Source: Pseudomonadales bacterium
GTDB lineage: Bacteria > Pseudomonadota > Gammaproteobacteria > Pseudomonadales > Azotimanducaceae
Length of the DNA stretch: 64,000 bases
Reading direction: 5' to 3'
Assembly: GCA_028281885.1 (NCBI GenBank)
Contig: JANQJA010000013.1
Location: 62,001-126,000 of the forward strand
This document shows, piece by piece, positions 36,888 to 47,154 of the stretch. Numbering within the stretch: position 1 is the stretch's first letter; every line of letters begins with the position of its first letter. The position numbers were made by a program, and so were the translations under genes. Below the pieces are notes generated by a model. It was not told where the DNA came from and did not search any database. It worked only from the letters and a program-made list of their open reading frames with translations.

Positions 36888-36964
36888 CAGGCTTTTGCGC
36901 TATTTTGCGTCCGCAGACCGCACCTAAGCCCCTGATTTCAAAAGAAAGCCACCAGGAAACCAGA

Positions 36965-38062
36965 TCAGTCGGGCCGGTGCTCCCGGGCCAGGTAGTCATG
37001 GGACTGCATTTCCTGCAGCCGGCTCTCGGTACGCTGGAACTCAAACACCAGTCGCTCGCCCTGGTAAAGCTCAAGAATCGGCGCCTCGGCCGCGAGGATC
37101 AGCTTGACACCATGGTCATAGAATTCGTCCACCAGGCTGATAAAGCGTCGCGCAGCATCCTCGTTTCGGGTGGTAAAGACTGGCACACCGCTTACCAGTA
37201 CGGTCGAATAGATCATCGCCAGCTCAATATAGTCATTCTGGCTGCGCGGCCCCTCACACAGCGCCGCAAACCGGAACAGGGCGACGCCATCCCCTGAAGC
37301 GATCGCCTCAATATCCCTGCCTTCAATTTCCAGGGTGACATGCTCTTCACCTTCATCCGGCGAGATGGAGTGGAAGCTTTGCAGCATCCGCGCCTCGGTC
37401 TCCGCCGATATCGGGGTGAGGTAGATGTCGGCCGCCTCCAGGGCTCGTAGCCGATAGTCCACGCCCCCATCCACATTGACCACTTCAGTGTGGCGCTTGA
37501 TCAGTTCGATGGCCGGCAGGAACTTGCTTCGTTGCAGCCCATTTTCGTACAGGTGATCGGGTTCTACATTCGATGTCGCCACCAACGTCACACCATTCTC
37601 GAACAGGGCTTCCAGCAGATTGGCGAGAATCATTGCGTCGGTAATGTCAGAGACAAAGAACTCATCGAAACAGAGCACACGGACATTGGCGGCAAACCGG
37701 CTCGCCACCCGCCTGAGCGGATTCGCCTCCCCCTGCAGTTTTGCCAGTTCGCGGTGGACGTAACGCATAAAACGATGGAAGTGCATGCGTCGTTTGCCGT
37801 CAAACGGCAACGAGTCATAGAACTGATCCATCAGGTAAGTCTTGCCGCGACCGACACCGCCCCAGAAATACAGACCGTTTACCCGGCGGATCTTCGGCTG
37901 GCTGAACAGTTTGCCGAGCAGGCCGGGTGTCGCAGCGGGTTCCAGTAGTCGCTCGTAGAGCCCCTGCAGCCGGTCGATGGCGTCCGCCTGTGCGGCGTCG
38001 GCGCTGATCCGGCCGTCGGCGATGGCGGCATCGTATCGTTGCCGTGGACCCGGGTTACTCAC
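36965..38062 (-). CDS. zapE: cell division ATPase ZapE (AFG1 family)
   Basis: ZapE is an AFG1-like AAA ATPase that associates with the Z-ring during constriction under stress in E. coli. The 365-residue product has Walker A GGVGRGKT at about 68-75, FHRFMRYVHREL, Walker B VLCFDEFFVSDI, and ATSNVEPDHLYENGLQR. The protein starts with GTG, two bases short of the 21-bp inverted repeat of the upstream element, so its leader is made of that element. It lies upstream of rplM, with the same neighbour as in E. coli. Confidence 0.94.
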   Translation of the reverse strand: MSNPGPRQRYDAAIADGRISADAAQADAIDRLQGLYERLLEPAATPGLLGKLFSQPKIRRVNGLYFWGGVGRGKTYLMDQFYDSLPFDGKRRMHFHRFMRYVHRELAKLQGEANPLRRVASRFAANVRVLCFDEFFVSDITDAMILANLLEALFENGVTLVATSNVEPDHLYENGLQRSKFLPAIELIKRHTEVVNVDGGVDYRLRALEAADIYLTPISAETEARMLQSFHSISPDEGEEHVTLEIEGRDIEAIASGDGVALFRFAALCEGPRSQNDYIELAMIYSTVLVSGVPVFTTRNEDAARRFISLVDEFYDHGVKLILAAEAPILELYQGERLVFEFQRTESRLQEMQSHDYLAREHRPD

Positions 38063-38063
38063 C

Positions 38064-38307
38064 AGCGCGGATATGGCACCAAATGCCTGAAAAATCGCGC
38101 AGGACTTTTTCCTCCTGAGCTGGCTCGTGAGCGCAGCCCTATCGAGAACAGGGCGCAGCGAGCATGGCAGCTCAGGGGGAAAAAGAACGAGCGAGATTCA
38201 GGTAAATGCCGGTGGCTGACAACGTGTGATTTCATAGCATTCATGTGCCTCCCTGAATTGCCTGACCCAGACGACCAGTACCAATGATTTGGTGCCATAT
38301 CCGCGCT
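38064..38307. mobile_element. 244-bp element with 21-bp perfect terminal inverted repeats
   Basis: The ends, 38064-38084 and 38287-38307, are exact reverse complements over 21 bases (core GCGCGGATATGGCACC). Inside, at 38106-38184, is a second large palindrome with a 17-base stem (one mismatch) and nested inner stems. The element starts two bases before the zapE start codon and supplies the last two bases of the hisD stop codon. There is no transposase and no clear target duplication. It could be a MITE-like or REP-type repeat, or a structured leader for zapE. Copies elsewhere cannot be checked here. Confidence 0.6.
38106..38184. repeat. long nested hairpin inside the inverted-repeat element
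   Basis: TTTTTCCTCCTGAGCTG at 38106-38122 pairs with 38168-38184 with one mismatch. Inner stems GCTCG/CGAGC and GCCCT/AGGGC extend it. The T-run precedes the stem and the A-run follows it on both strands, so it does not work as a standard intrinsic terminator in either direction. Confidence 0.8.
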
Positions 38308-39622
38308 AGCCCTGAACGCGACAATCTGCTGAGCGAGCGTGCGCTTCGAGCCCCTCCTCGCGCGCCAGGATCGCCGCATTGCGGGCCAACACTACCGCCC
38401 CCTCCCGGGAGCAACGAATAATCGAGGAGCGAACCTGAAAGTCATAAACACCCAGCGGCGATGCGAAACGGGCGGTTCCGCCTGTCGGCAGGACATGACT
38501 CGGACCGGCACAATAGTCCCCCATCACCTCCGCGCTGTTGCCACCCACGAAAATCGCCCCGGCATGACGAATGCTCGGCAACAGTTCTTCCGCATCCGAC
38601 ACGGCCAGCTCCAGGTGCTCAGGCGCGATTCGATTGGTCACGTCCGCTGCTTCCGCCAGATCTCGCACGGCAATCAGTGCGCCCCGGTCAGACAAGGATT
38701 GTTTGATGATTGCCGCGCGCGGCATGTCTTCCAGTGCCGCTTCCAGACGTTGCTCGACCGCATCCAGCAGTGCCTCACTTGGCGAGATCAGAATCGACTG
38801 CGCCATCTCGTCATGCTCCGCCTGGGCAAACAGATCCATCACCAGCCATTCCACCTCGGCCTTCTGGTCCGCGACAATGACGACTTCAGAAGGACCAGCG
38901 ATCATATCGATGCCAACCTGGCCGAAGACCATCTCTTTTGCCGTCGACACATAAACATTGCCGGGGCCGACAATCTTGTCGACGGCGGGAATCGTTGCCG
39001 TGCCATAGGCAAGCGCCGCAATCGCCTGGGCACCGCCGATTGTGAACACCCGACTGACGCCACAAAGATGTGCCGCCGCCAGCAGCACGGGCGATAGTTC
39101 CCCCTCGGGCGCGGGTACCACGAGCACGATCTCCCCCACCTCGGCCACCGCTGCCGGCACCGCCGTCATGATCACCGTTGATGGATACGCTGCCTTGCCT
39201 CCCGGTGCGTAGATGCCGACACGTCGCATCCCCTGCACTCGCTGGCCCAGCTGATTACCGTCGCCATCCAGGTAGGCCCAGTCGATCTGGTCGCCGCCCA
39301 CCCGCTTCTGCTGCTGGTGATATTCACGCACGCGTCGAATCGACGCCTCCAGCGCTTCCCGCACCACCGGTTCGATATTGTCGGCGGCAGCCGCCATCGC
39401 CTCTCGGGGTACTTCAAGCTCTTCGATGCGGGTGATGTCGCGCCGGTCAAGCCGATTGGTCAGCTCCACCAACGCCTCGTCCCCCCTCGACCTGACCGCG
39501 CTGATGATTTCAGCAACCGTATCCCGCACGGCGCGTCGATCTTCATCAGGCACGCTGATCAATTCGTTGAGAGCACTCTCAAAACTGGTATCGCCGGCAC
39601 TGATTCGCCGCATCACCGTCAT
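38306..39622 (-). CDS. hisD: histidinol dehydrogenase
   Basis: HisD oxidises histidinol to histidine in two NAD-dependent steps with a zinc ion. The 438-residue product has the signatures VGPGNVYVSTAKEMVFG, IGGAQAIAALAYGT, and GPSEVVIVAD, and conserved Glu/His residues near QAEHDEMAQ. It overlaps hisG by four bases. Its TAG stop is formed partly by the end of the inverted-repeat element. hisC, which often follows, is absent. Confidence 0.97.
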   Translation of the reverse strand: MTVMRRISAGDTSFESALNELISVPDEDRRAVRDTVAEIISAVRSRGDEALVELTNRLDRRDITRIEELEVPREAMAAAADNIEPVVREALEASIRRVREYHQQQKRVGGDQIDWAYLDGDGNQLGQRVQGMRRVGIYAPGGKAAYPSTVIMTAVPAAVAEVGEIVLVVPAPEGELSPVLLAAAHLCGVSRVFTIGGAQAIAALAYGTATIPAVDKIVGPGNVYVSTAKEMVFGQVGIDMIAGPSEVVIVADQKAEVEWLVMDLFAQAEHDEMAQSILISPSEALLDAVEQRLEAALEDMPRAAIIKQSLSDRGALIAVRDLAEAADVTNRIAPEHLELAVSDAEELLPSIRHAGAIFVGGNSAEVMGDYCAGPSHVLPTGGTARFASPLGVYDFQVRSSIIRCSREGAVVLARNAAILAREEGLEAHARSADCRVQG

Positions 39623-40248
39623 AACGTAGCCTCGCTCAAGGACGCGATCAGTCGCTGGACCGGTTCATGCTTCATCTTCATGGCAATCTTGTTGACGATC
39701 AGTCGCATGCTGATATCGCAGATCTTGTCGACCTTGACCAGGCCATTCGCTTTCAACGTGTTACCAGTCTCGACAATATCGACGATTCGATCGGCCAGGC
39801 CCGTGATAGGCGCAAGCTCCATCGCGCCGTATAACCTGATGATGTCCACCTGCTGTCCTCGATCTGCGTAGTAACGTTTCGCAACATTGACAAACTTGGT
39901 GGCCACCTTCAGTCGTCGCGGCAGCTCAGACTCGTCAGCAAGTCCGGCAACCCAGATTGCACATTTCCCGAAACCAAGATCGAGTGGCTGGTAGTAACCT
40001 TCCTCACCATGCTCAAGCAACACGTCCTTGCCGGACATGCCCATATCGGCAACACCATGCTCGACATAGGTTGCAACATCAGATGAGCGCAGCAACATCA
40101 GCCGCACGTCATCGCGAGATGTCTCAATGACCAGCTTCCTGGATTGTCGAATATCTTCGAGCGGTCGAATGTCGATCTTCGCCAGCAGATCCAGCTCTTG
40201 CTGGAGGACTCTATCGCCTTTGGTCAGGGCAAGCGTAATAATTGACAT
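39619..40248 (-). CDS. hisG: ATP phosphoribosyltransferase, short form
   Basis: HisG catalyses the first step of histidine synthesis, joining ATP and PRPP. At 209 residues this is the short form, ending right after the catalytic domain (AITGLADRIVDIVETGNTLKANGL). It lacks the C-terminal ACT-like regulatory domain. In the family short HisG needs a separate HisZ subunit, not seen in this window. I chose the ATG at 40248 (MSIITLALTKG). It overlaps hisD by four bases and lies just after murA. Confidence 0.95.
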   Translation of the reverse strand: MSIITLALTKGDRVLQQELDLLAKIDIRPLEDIRQSRKLVIETSRDDVRLMLLRSSDVATYVEHGVADMGMSGKDVLLEHGEEGYYQPLDLGFGKCAIWVAGLADESELPRRLKVATKFVNVAKRYYADRGQQVDIIRLYGAMELAPITGLADRIVDIVETGNTLKANGLVKVDKICDISMRLIVNKIAMKMKHEPVQRLIASLSEATL

Positions 40249-40255
40249 GGCGCAC

Positions 40256-41771
<1,516 letters not shown>

Positions 41772-41834
41772 CTGTCACTATCCGGCGCTTTGGAAACCGC
41801 GAATCTTATCACGGGGAACCGGGCGAATCGCGTG

Positions 41835-42143
41835 CTACTCGCGCCCGGACTGCAATCGAACCATGCCTTGAACACCACAGATTTGGGCGATTCGAAGCAG
41901 TTCTTCTGACGCACCCTTGAAGACAAGCTCCCGGGACAGGGCACGGGCCTCCCGCTGCCAGTCGATCAACAACGCAATCACCGCGGACCCCTTCACCTGC
42001 GCATCGGACAAGTCGACCTGGGCGGCGCCACCGGCAATGAATTCACGACCTGCATCCCGGCACTTGCCCACCGAGTTCACATCGAGCAGCCCCGACACAA
42101 TCATCGTGTTTCCGGCGCCGAGCGTGACCGAAACTTCGGACAT
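41835..42143 (-). CDS. mlaB: STAS-domain protein MlaB
   Basis: MlaB is the cytoplasmic STAS-domain subunit that stabilises the MlaFEDB phospholipid transporter. The 102-residue product has the STAS strand-helix core (LLDVNSVGKCRDAG, VDLSDAQVKGSAVIALLIDW). Its position after mlaC and its size settle the assignment, since STAS sequences are variable. It is seven bases past mlaC. Confidence 0.88.
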   Translation of the reverse strand: MSEVSVTLGAGNTMIVSGLLDVNSVGKCRDAGREFIAGGAAQVDLSDAQVKGSAVIALLIDWQREARALSRELVFKGASEELLRIAQICGVQGMVRLQSGRE

Positions 42144-42149
42144 CGGAGA

Positions 42150-42758
42150 CTAGGCCTCGACATTCCAGTTAGCGATGACCGCATCGATGTCGCCGCGATA
42201 CCGCTGCATATAGTTCGCGAACTGGGATCGAAACTGCAGCCCGATATTGATGCCCTCAACAATGATATTGCGCAATTTCCAGGAACCATCAACAAGCGCC
42301 AGGGTATAGGTGACCGGATAGACCGCCCCGTTAGCGCCATGGATCTCGATGTTCGCAGAAGCCCGCCCTCTTTCTGGCGGTTGTGCCAGCGGCAGTACAT
42401 CAACTCGCTGGTTATCGAATTCCACCAGTGCCGATGCGTAAGTACGAATCAACTCATCCTGAAACCGTGCCAGAAATTCCTGTCGCTGTGCCTCGGTCGC
42501 TGTCCGGTAATACTTCGCCATCACCCCCCGCGCAAAACCGTCGAAGTCGATAAACGGCGCCAGCGATGCTCTCACCTCCGAATAAAATTGCTCCTTGTCA
42601 CTGTCGTACAGGGGTCTCACCTCGTCCAGCTTGGTCAGCAGTCCGGCGGTGGCCGTTCGAACAGTTTCGATCGGGTCAGGCGCTACAGTATCCGGCGCAG
42701 CGGCGCCGGCAGTCAGCGCAAACAAGAGTAGTACCAGCGTCGTGGTCAGATTTCGCAC
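42150..42758 (-). CDS. mlaC: periplasmic phospholipid carrier MlaC
   Basis: MlaC shuttles phospholipids between MlaA in the outer membrane and MlaD in the inner membrane. The 202-residue product has a signal peptide (NLTTTLVLLLFALTAGAAA). Family features include FARGVMAKYYRTATEAQRQEFLARFQ and SWKLRNIIVEGINIGLQFRSQF. It lies between mlaD and mlaB. Confidence 0.95.
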   Translation of the reverse strand: MRNLTTTLVLLLFALTAGAAAPDTVAPDPIETVRTATAGLLTKLDEVRPLYDSDKEQFYSEVRASLAPFIDFDGFARGVMAKYYRTATEAQRQEFLARFQDELIRTYASALVEFDNQRVDVLPLAQPPERGRASANIEIHGANGAVYPVTYTLALVDGSWKLRNIIVEGINIGLQFRSQFANYMQRYRGDIDAVIANWNVEA

Positions 42759-42770
42759 CTGTTCACCTTC

Positions 42771-43223
42771 CTAGAATTGATTTAGAAGGAACTGACCGAT
42801 CAGTTCCTCCAACACGATGGCAGACTGTGTATCGTAGATCTCGTCACCGTCGACCAGAAGCTGATCTTCGGCACCGATACTGAGACCAATATACTTCCCC
42901 CCCAATAGTCCTTCGGTCAGAATGGCCGCTGTTGTGTCCGTTGGCAGTTCGCTGACATGAGCGTTGATATCCATCGACACCACTGCACTGAAAGTCACCG
43001 GGTCAAGCGAGATCTGCGCTACTTCACCCACGATCACACCCGCGACGGTCACCTTGGCGCGAGGCACCAGACCACCGATGTTTTCGAACTTCGCATGAAT
43101 CTGGTACGTCGACTCTTCAGTGGTGGGACTGAAGCCACTGACCTGAACGGCGAGAATGGCAAGCGACAGCAAGCCTGCCAGCATGAAGGCACCCACCACT
43201 ATCTCAATTGTTCTCATCTGCAT
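42771..43223 (-). CDS. mlaD: MCE-domain protein MlaD
   Basis: MlaD forms the hexameric periplasmic ring that passes lipid to the MlaE permease. The 150-residue product has one N-terminal membrane anchor (IEIVVGAFMLAGLLSLAILAVQV). A single MCE domain follows (YQIHAKFENIGGLVPRAKVTVAGVIVG, LLGGKYIGLSIG). Length is typical for the gammaproteobacterial protein. It lies between mlaE and mlaC. Confidence 0.96.
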   Translation of the reverse strand: MQMRTIEIVVGAFMLAGLLSLAILAVQVSGFSPTTEESTYQIHAKFENIGGLVPRAKVTVAGVIVGEVAQISLDPVTFSAVVSMDINAHVSELPTDTTAAILTEGLLGGKYIGLSIGAEDQLLVDGDEIYDTQSAIVLEELIGQFLLNQF

Positions 43224-43237
43224 AACAATTCTCCAAC

Positions 43238-44014
43238 TCAGAGCTGGAACATCACCAGTGTCAGGAAAAAGTCGAGCACCAGCACAGACACCGAGCCATA
43301 CACGACCGTCCTTGTAGTCGCGGCAGAAATGCCCTCTGATGTCGGTAGTGCGTCATAACCCTGATATACCGCAATCCATGTCACAACAAGGCCAAAAATA
43401 ACGGATTTGACGACCCCTTTCAGAACATCGGTTCGAAGGTCGACCCCTTCCTGCATGGTAGACCAGAAGGCGCCTTCATAGACCCCCAGCCAGTCAACGC
43501 CAACCAGTGACGCCCCCCAGATGCCCACAACACTGAACATGGCGGCGAGGATCGGCATGGAAATAAAGCCGGCCCAGAGTCGCGGCGCCACAATACGCTG
43601 CAGCGGATCAACGCCAATCATCTCCATGCTGCTCAGCTGCTCCGTCGCCTTCATCAGTCCGATCTCGGCGGTAACCGCCGAACCCGCTCGTCCGGTGAAC
43701 AGCAGCGCCGCCACGACGGGCCCGATTTCCTGCACCAGAACCAGCGCCACACCAAGTCCGAGTGCACTCTCCGAACCGTAGCGAACGAGTTGATTGTACC
43801 CCTGGAGCGCGAGCACAGCCCCAATAGAGAATCCCGATAACACCACGATCAATACTGAAAGCACACCCAGCTGATAGAGTTGTCTCACGTAAAGCGGCCA
43901 GTGACGGAACTGGGGGCGGCGAAAGATCGCCTGCCACCAGATAAGCCCTGCTCGCCCCAGCGTCGACAAAATCTCAAGTCCGGCGCGCCCGAACTGCCTG
44001 AGCCTGGCCAGCAT
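43238..44014 (-). CDS. mlaE: phospholipid ABC transporter permease MlaE
   Basis: MlaE is the membrane subunit of the MlaFEDB complex. The 258-residue product has five or so hydrophobic segments. The MlaE-family core includes [32 protein letters not shown] and [18 protein letters not shown]. It lies four bases after mlaF. Confidence 0.96.
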   Translation of the reverse strand: MLARLRQFGRAGLEILSTLGRAGLIWWQAIFRRPQFRHWPLYVRQLYQLGVLSVLIVVLSGFSIGAVLALQGYNQLVRYGSESALGLGVALVLVQEIGPVVAALLFTGRAGSAVTAEIGLMKATEQLSSMEMIGVDPLQRIVAPRLWAGFISMPILAAMFSVVGIWGASLVGVDWLGVYEGAFWSTMQEGVDLRTDVLKGVVKSVIFGLVVTWIAVYQGYDALPTSEGISAATTRTVVYGSVSVLVLDFFLTLVMFQL

Positions 44015-44018
44015 GCCC

Positions 44019-44837
44019 CTAGTCTCCCGGTCCTGGGCCGGCGTTATTCAGAAGCTGGGTTTCGTAGTCCGGCGCCGGATAATGAAACGGCACCGGACCA
44101 TCGGGCAGGCCGCCCATAAACTGTCGAATACGCGGGGAATCATCTTTGGTCAGATCATCCGGAGAACCGGAACCAATGATTCGGCCGTCCGAAATCACAT
44201 AAATCAGATCAGCGATACTGGAAGCCTCGACAATGTCGTGAGACACCACAATGCTGGTCATGTTGTACACGTCATTGAGCGTTCGGATCAGTTCAACCAC
44301 AACACCCATCGCAATGGGATCCAGCCCGGCAAAGGGTTCGTCATACATGATGATTTCCGGATCGAGAGCAATCGCCCGCGCCAGGGCCACGCGCCTTGCC
44401 ATTCCTCCCGAGAGCTCGCTCGGCGTCAGATTGGCAGCACCGCGCAATCCGACTGACTGCAACTTGATGAGTACCAGGTCGCGAATCATGTCTTCCGGCA
44501 GATTGGTATGAATACGAAGGGGGAAGGCAACATTTTCAAACACCGACAGGTCAGTGAATAACGCGCCGCTCTGAAACAGCATTCCCATATTCTTGCGCAC
44601 ATCAAACAAGGCCCTGCGACCGAGCAGGGGGATATCCCGTCCGTCGACAATCACACGGCCACGATCAGGTGACAGCTGCCCGCCAATCAGTCTGAGCAGC
44701 GTCGTCTTGCCCGTGCCACTCGGGCCCATAATGGCAACCACCTTGCCGTGGGGAATCGCCATGCTGACATCGTCAAAAATGCGACGACGACCGCGGCTGA
44801 ATGAAACACCCTCTAGCTGAATCTGGTATTCGGACAT
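44019..44837 (-). CDS. mlaF: phospholipid ABC transporter ATPase MlaF
   Basis: MlaF hydrolyses ATP for retrograde phospholipid transport. The 272-residue product has Walker [10 protein letters not shown], the signature LSGGMARR, Walker [14 protein letters not shown] and the H-loop VSHD. The C-terminus has an extension ending YETQLLNN, as seen in MlaF. It is the first gene of mlaFEDCB and is divergent from the antiporter gene. Confidence 0.97.
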   Translation of the reverse strand: MSEYQIQLEGVSFSRGRRRIFDDVSMAIPHGKVVAIMGPSGTGKTTLLRLIGGQLSPDRGRVIVDGRDIPLLGRRALFDVRKNMGMLFQSGALFTDLSVFENVAFPLRIHTNLPEDMIRDLVLIKLQSVGLRGAANLTPSELSGGMARRVALARAIALDPEIIMYDEPFAGLDPIAMGVVVELIRTLNDVYNMTSIVVSHDIVEASSIADLIYVISDGRIIGSGSPDDLTKDDSPRIRQFMGGLPDGPVPFHYPAPDYETQLLNNAGPGPGD

Positions 44838-44885
44838 GGGTACGGACTCTCAGGTCTGGCGCACTTTAGACCACATTCCCTGACA

Positions 44886-44914
44886 ATTCTAATGTCGGGC
44901 GCAGTCACTTTCAG
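44886..44914 (-). promoter_or_regulatory. candidate promoter of mlaFEDCB
   Basis: CTGAAA and TAGAAT are spaced 17 bases apart on the minus strand, about 50 bases before the mlaF ATG. The -10 matches five of six and the -35 four of six. The surrounding gap also has the short inverted repeat GACA-TTAGAAT-TGTC-like around the -10. Confidence 0.45.
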
Positions 44915-44947
44915 GCAATTGCCGCCATTCAAAATACCCGCGCATTG

Positions 44948-44976
44948 TTGCATAACACTGCCATTCCCACTTTAAT
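44948..44976 (+). promoter_or_regulatory. candidate promoter of the cation antiporter gene
   Basis: TTGCAT and TTTAAT are separated by 17 bases on the plus strand, 36 bases before the ATG at 45012. The -10 matches five of six; the -35 matches only its TTG. This is a modest prediction. Confidence 0.4.
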
Positions 44977-45011
44977 GGGCCGCCTGTGTGCCACATCCTT
45001 GACGATCATTC

Positions 45012-45983
45012 ATGCTCTTATATTGCGTCGCGCTGCTTGCGGGCTTTCTCGTTCTGTTTAAAAGCGCTGACTACTTCGTCATGGGAGCTGTCGCCACCGC
45101 CGACAACCTGAAGATTTCCCCGATCATTATTGGCCTGACAGTCGTTGCACTGGGCACGTCGGCACCTGAAATATTCGTCGCCGCTGCATCGTCGCTACAA
45201 CACCAGGCCGAACTCGCCATTGGCAATGCCATCGGATCAAACATCGCGAATGTCGGCATGGTCCTCGGCATCACAGCCATCGTCACACCACTCGTCTGTC
45301 GGGACGAGGTACTCAAGAAGGACATCCCGATTCTGGCTGTGGTGACACTGGTCGCCGGCTTCGTTCTGTACGACGGTGAACTGCAAATCTATGACGGACT
45401 CATCCTGTTGGCCGGGCTGGCAACATTCGTCGCACGAATCGCGATGGGAAACCGAAACGAAATCTCCATGCAGGAGATTGCCGAGATCGCCGAGATAGAT
45501 GAAATCCCTAATGTGTCGACGGCAAAAGCCGTTGCCATGCTTCTGCTTAGTCTGGTGTTTCTGTTGCTATCGGCCGAGGTCCTGGTGTGGGCGGTCGTCA
45601 AGATCGCATCGTCGCTCGGCATCAGCGAACTGTTTATTGGCCTGACGGTCATCGCTGTCGGTACCAGCCTGCCTGAACTGGTGGTCTGCGTGACCTGCGC
45701 ACTCAAGAACCAGAATGACCTCGCGATCGGTAATATCATCGGCTCCAACGTTTTCAACATCCTCGCGGTGCTATCGATCCCCTGCCTGCTGGCACCGCAG
45801 GATTTCTCAATCGACATCCTGTACCGCGACTATTTCACCATGGTCGGCATGACAGTACTGATGATCATCATGTCGTTTGGACTGCAGGGCAGAAAGACCA
45901 TCACCCGACTCGAAGGTGCTGCGCTGCTCATTGCCTGGGCTGCCTATCTTGTTTTGTTATATCAATCTGCAGTCAGCAGCTGA
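45012..45983 (+). CDS. yrbG: calcium/sodium antiporter family protein (YrbG-like)
   Basis: The 323-residue inner-membrane protein belongs to the CaCA cation antiporters. It has two homologous halves, each with the alpha-repeat signature: GTSAPEIFVAA in the first and GTSLPELVVCV in the second. Both contain the conserved acidic residue. Ten hydrophobic segments are visible. The ion specificity is not known from sequence. In E. coli kdsD and kdsC follow yrbG; here lptC follows after only 57 bases. Confidence 0.93.
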   Translation: MLLYCVALLAGFLVLFKSADYFVMGAVATADNLKISPIIIGLTVVALGTSAPEIFVAAASSLQHQAELAIGNAIGSNIANVGMVLGITAIVTPLVCRDEVLKKDIPILAVVTLVAGFVLYDGELQIYDGLILLAGLATFVARIAMGNRNEISMQEIAEIAEIDEIPNVSTAKAVAMLLLSLVFLLLSAEVLVWAVVKIASSLGISELFIGLTVIAVGTSLPELVVCVTCALKNQNDLAIGNIIGSNVFNILAVLSIPCLLAPQDFSIDILYRDYFTMVGMTVLMIIMSFGLQGRKTITRLEGAALLIAWAAYLVLLYQSAVSS

Positions 45984-46005
45984 ACCTGAACGCGCCAGGA
46001 CAGTC

Positions 46006-46011
46006 TATAAT
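46006..46011 (+). promoter_or_regulatory. -10 box before lptC
   Basis: A perfect TATAAT lies 30 bases before the TTG of lptC, with no strong -35 upstream. It sits where kdsC would end in E. coli and may give lptCAB-rpoN its own start. Confidence 0.45.
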
Positions 46012-46040
46012 GCTGGCAACGGCATTCCGGGCCGCAATCG

Positions 46041-46652
46041 TTGACGAACCGAACACTCATACTTGTCGCTACAATCCTCGTCGTTGGCATCGCAACGAAC
46101 TGGGTGATTGGCATTGCCGAAGACGACGTCAGCACGCCGGAACCCGGTAACGAACCGGACATCTATCTCATCGATGCCACAATCACGCAGTTCGGCGATT
46201 CGGGAACGCGCGAACACTCACTCAGTGCGACCCGGATGACGCACTTTCCGCTGACCGATGTGACAACCCTGAAGGTCCCGCACATTTACCTTTTCTCCGA
46301 TGAGAAGAGTGGCAACGCACCGTGGGATATCATCGCATCAGACGGCAGGCTGCTACCGCGCTCGATACTGAACGATGAGGTAGTCGAGCTGTGGGACCAG
46401 GTACTCGCCATTCAGGAAGAAACGGACGGCGACTTCATCCATATCCAGACTGATAACCTCATGGTCTTTCCCGACCGGGACTTTGCTGAAACCGATACCT
46501 ATGTTTCCATCGACAACCAGACCAGCAGAACAACAGCAGGAGGTGGCATGAAGGCATGGCTCGCGGAAGGTCGGTTCCAGCTGTCTTCATCGCGCACCCA
46601 TCGTGTGGTGACGGTCATCTCTCCCGGTCAGCTAAGGGAACTGGACAGATGA
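46041..46652 (+). CDS. lptC: LPS transport protein LptC
   Basis: LptC is a bitopic inner-membrane protein that passes LPS from LptBFG to LptA. The 203-residue product starts with TTG. It has one N-terminal membrane segment (TLILVATILVVGIATNWVI), then a periplasmic jelly-roll beta domain. The first two-thirds are variable, as usual; the C-terminal GGGMKAWLAEGRFQL resembles the family. It overlaps lptA by four bases. Confidence 0.9.
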   Translation: MTNRTLILVATILVVGIATNWVIGIAEDDVSTPEPGNEPDIYLIDATITQFGDSGTREHSLSATRMTHFPLTDVTTLKVPHIYLFSDEKSGNAPWDIIASDGRLLPRSILNDEVVELWDQVLAIQEETDGDFIHIQTDNLMVFPDRDFAETDTYVSIDNQTSRTTAGGGMKAWLAEGRFQLSSSRTHRVVTVISPGQLRELDR

Positions 46653-47152
46653 TGACAGGCGTGCGCCGGGAGCTCCCCGCCATTTTACTTCTGCTGTCCC
46701 TGCAGACCTGGGCAGAGAGCGTTGACAACGAACAACCGATCCATGTTGAAGCGGACCGGCTAACGGTGAGCCAGGAATCAGGCACATCGGTCTACCGCGG
46801 CAATGTGGTTGTGAATCAGGGGTCGCTGCGTCTCAGCGCCGAAGAAGTCAGCATCTTCAGCGAGGCCGACGAGATTACCCGGATCGTTGCCAGCGTTCCT
46901 GACACGGCGACCAAGCTGGCCGTGTATGAACAACAGGAGCAGCTGGTACAGGGACAGGCCAGGAGAATCATCTACCACGTCAGCGAGGATCGCCTTGAGT
47001 TTGTCGGTGACGCCGCCCTCAGGCGCGGCAATGACACCCGCGTGTCCGGCGACCGCGTCAACTACGACGCGGCAGCTGGCAGGGTCAACGCATCCAGTGA
47101 GCAATCCGGCCGGGTCAAAACAACCATCACACCAGCGGGTTCAAGCAACTGA
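46649..47152 (+). CDS. lptA: LPS transport periplasmic protein LptA
   Basis: LptA oligomerises into a periplasmic bridge for LPS. With the ATG at 46649, which overlaps the lptC stop as ATGA, the 167-residue product has a signal peptide ([14 protein letters not shown]). The OstA-like core follows ([52 protein letters not shown]). The longer frame reaching back to 46556 lies inside lptC and is unlikely to be translated. Confidence 0.94.
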   Translation: MMTGVRRELPAILLLLSLQTWAESVDNEQPIHVEADRLTVSQESGTSVYRGNVVVNQGSLRLSAEEVSIFSEADEITRIVASVPDTATKLAVYEQQEQLVQGQARRIIYHVSEDRLEFVGDAALRRGNDTRVSGDRVNYDAAAGRVNASSEQSGRVKTTITPAGSSN

Positions 47153-47154
47153 AG

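Noticed and set aside
38106-38184. large hairpin as an intrinsic terminator
   Set aside because: The T-run is on the 5' side and the A-run on the 3' side on both strands, so the required T-tract after the stem is missing.
38059-38379. 106-codon open frame on the minus strand across the inverted-repeat element
   Set aside because: It crosses the hisD stop and the element's palindrome. Its Arg/Ser-rich sequence looks like a translated repeat, not a protein.
46556-46648. extended lptA start inside lptC
   Set aside because: The extra residues overlap lptC and lack signal-peptide character; the ATGA overlap at 46649 gives a normal signal peptide.
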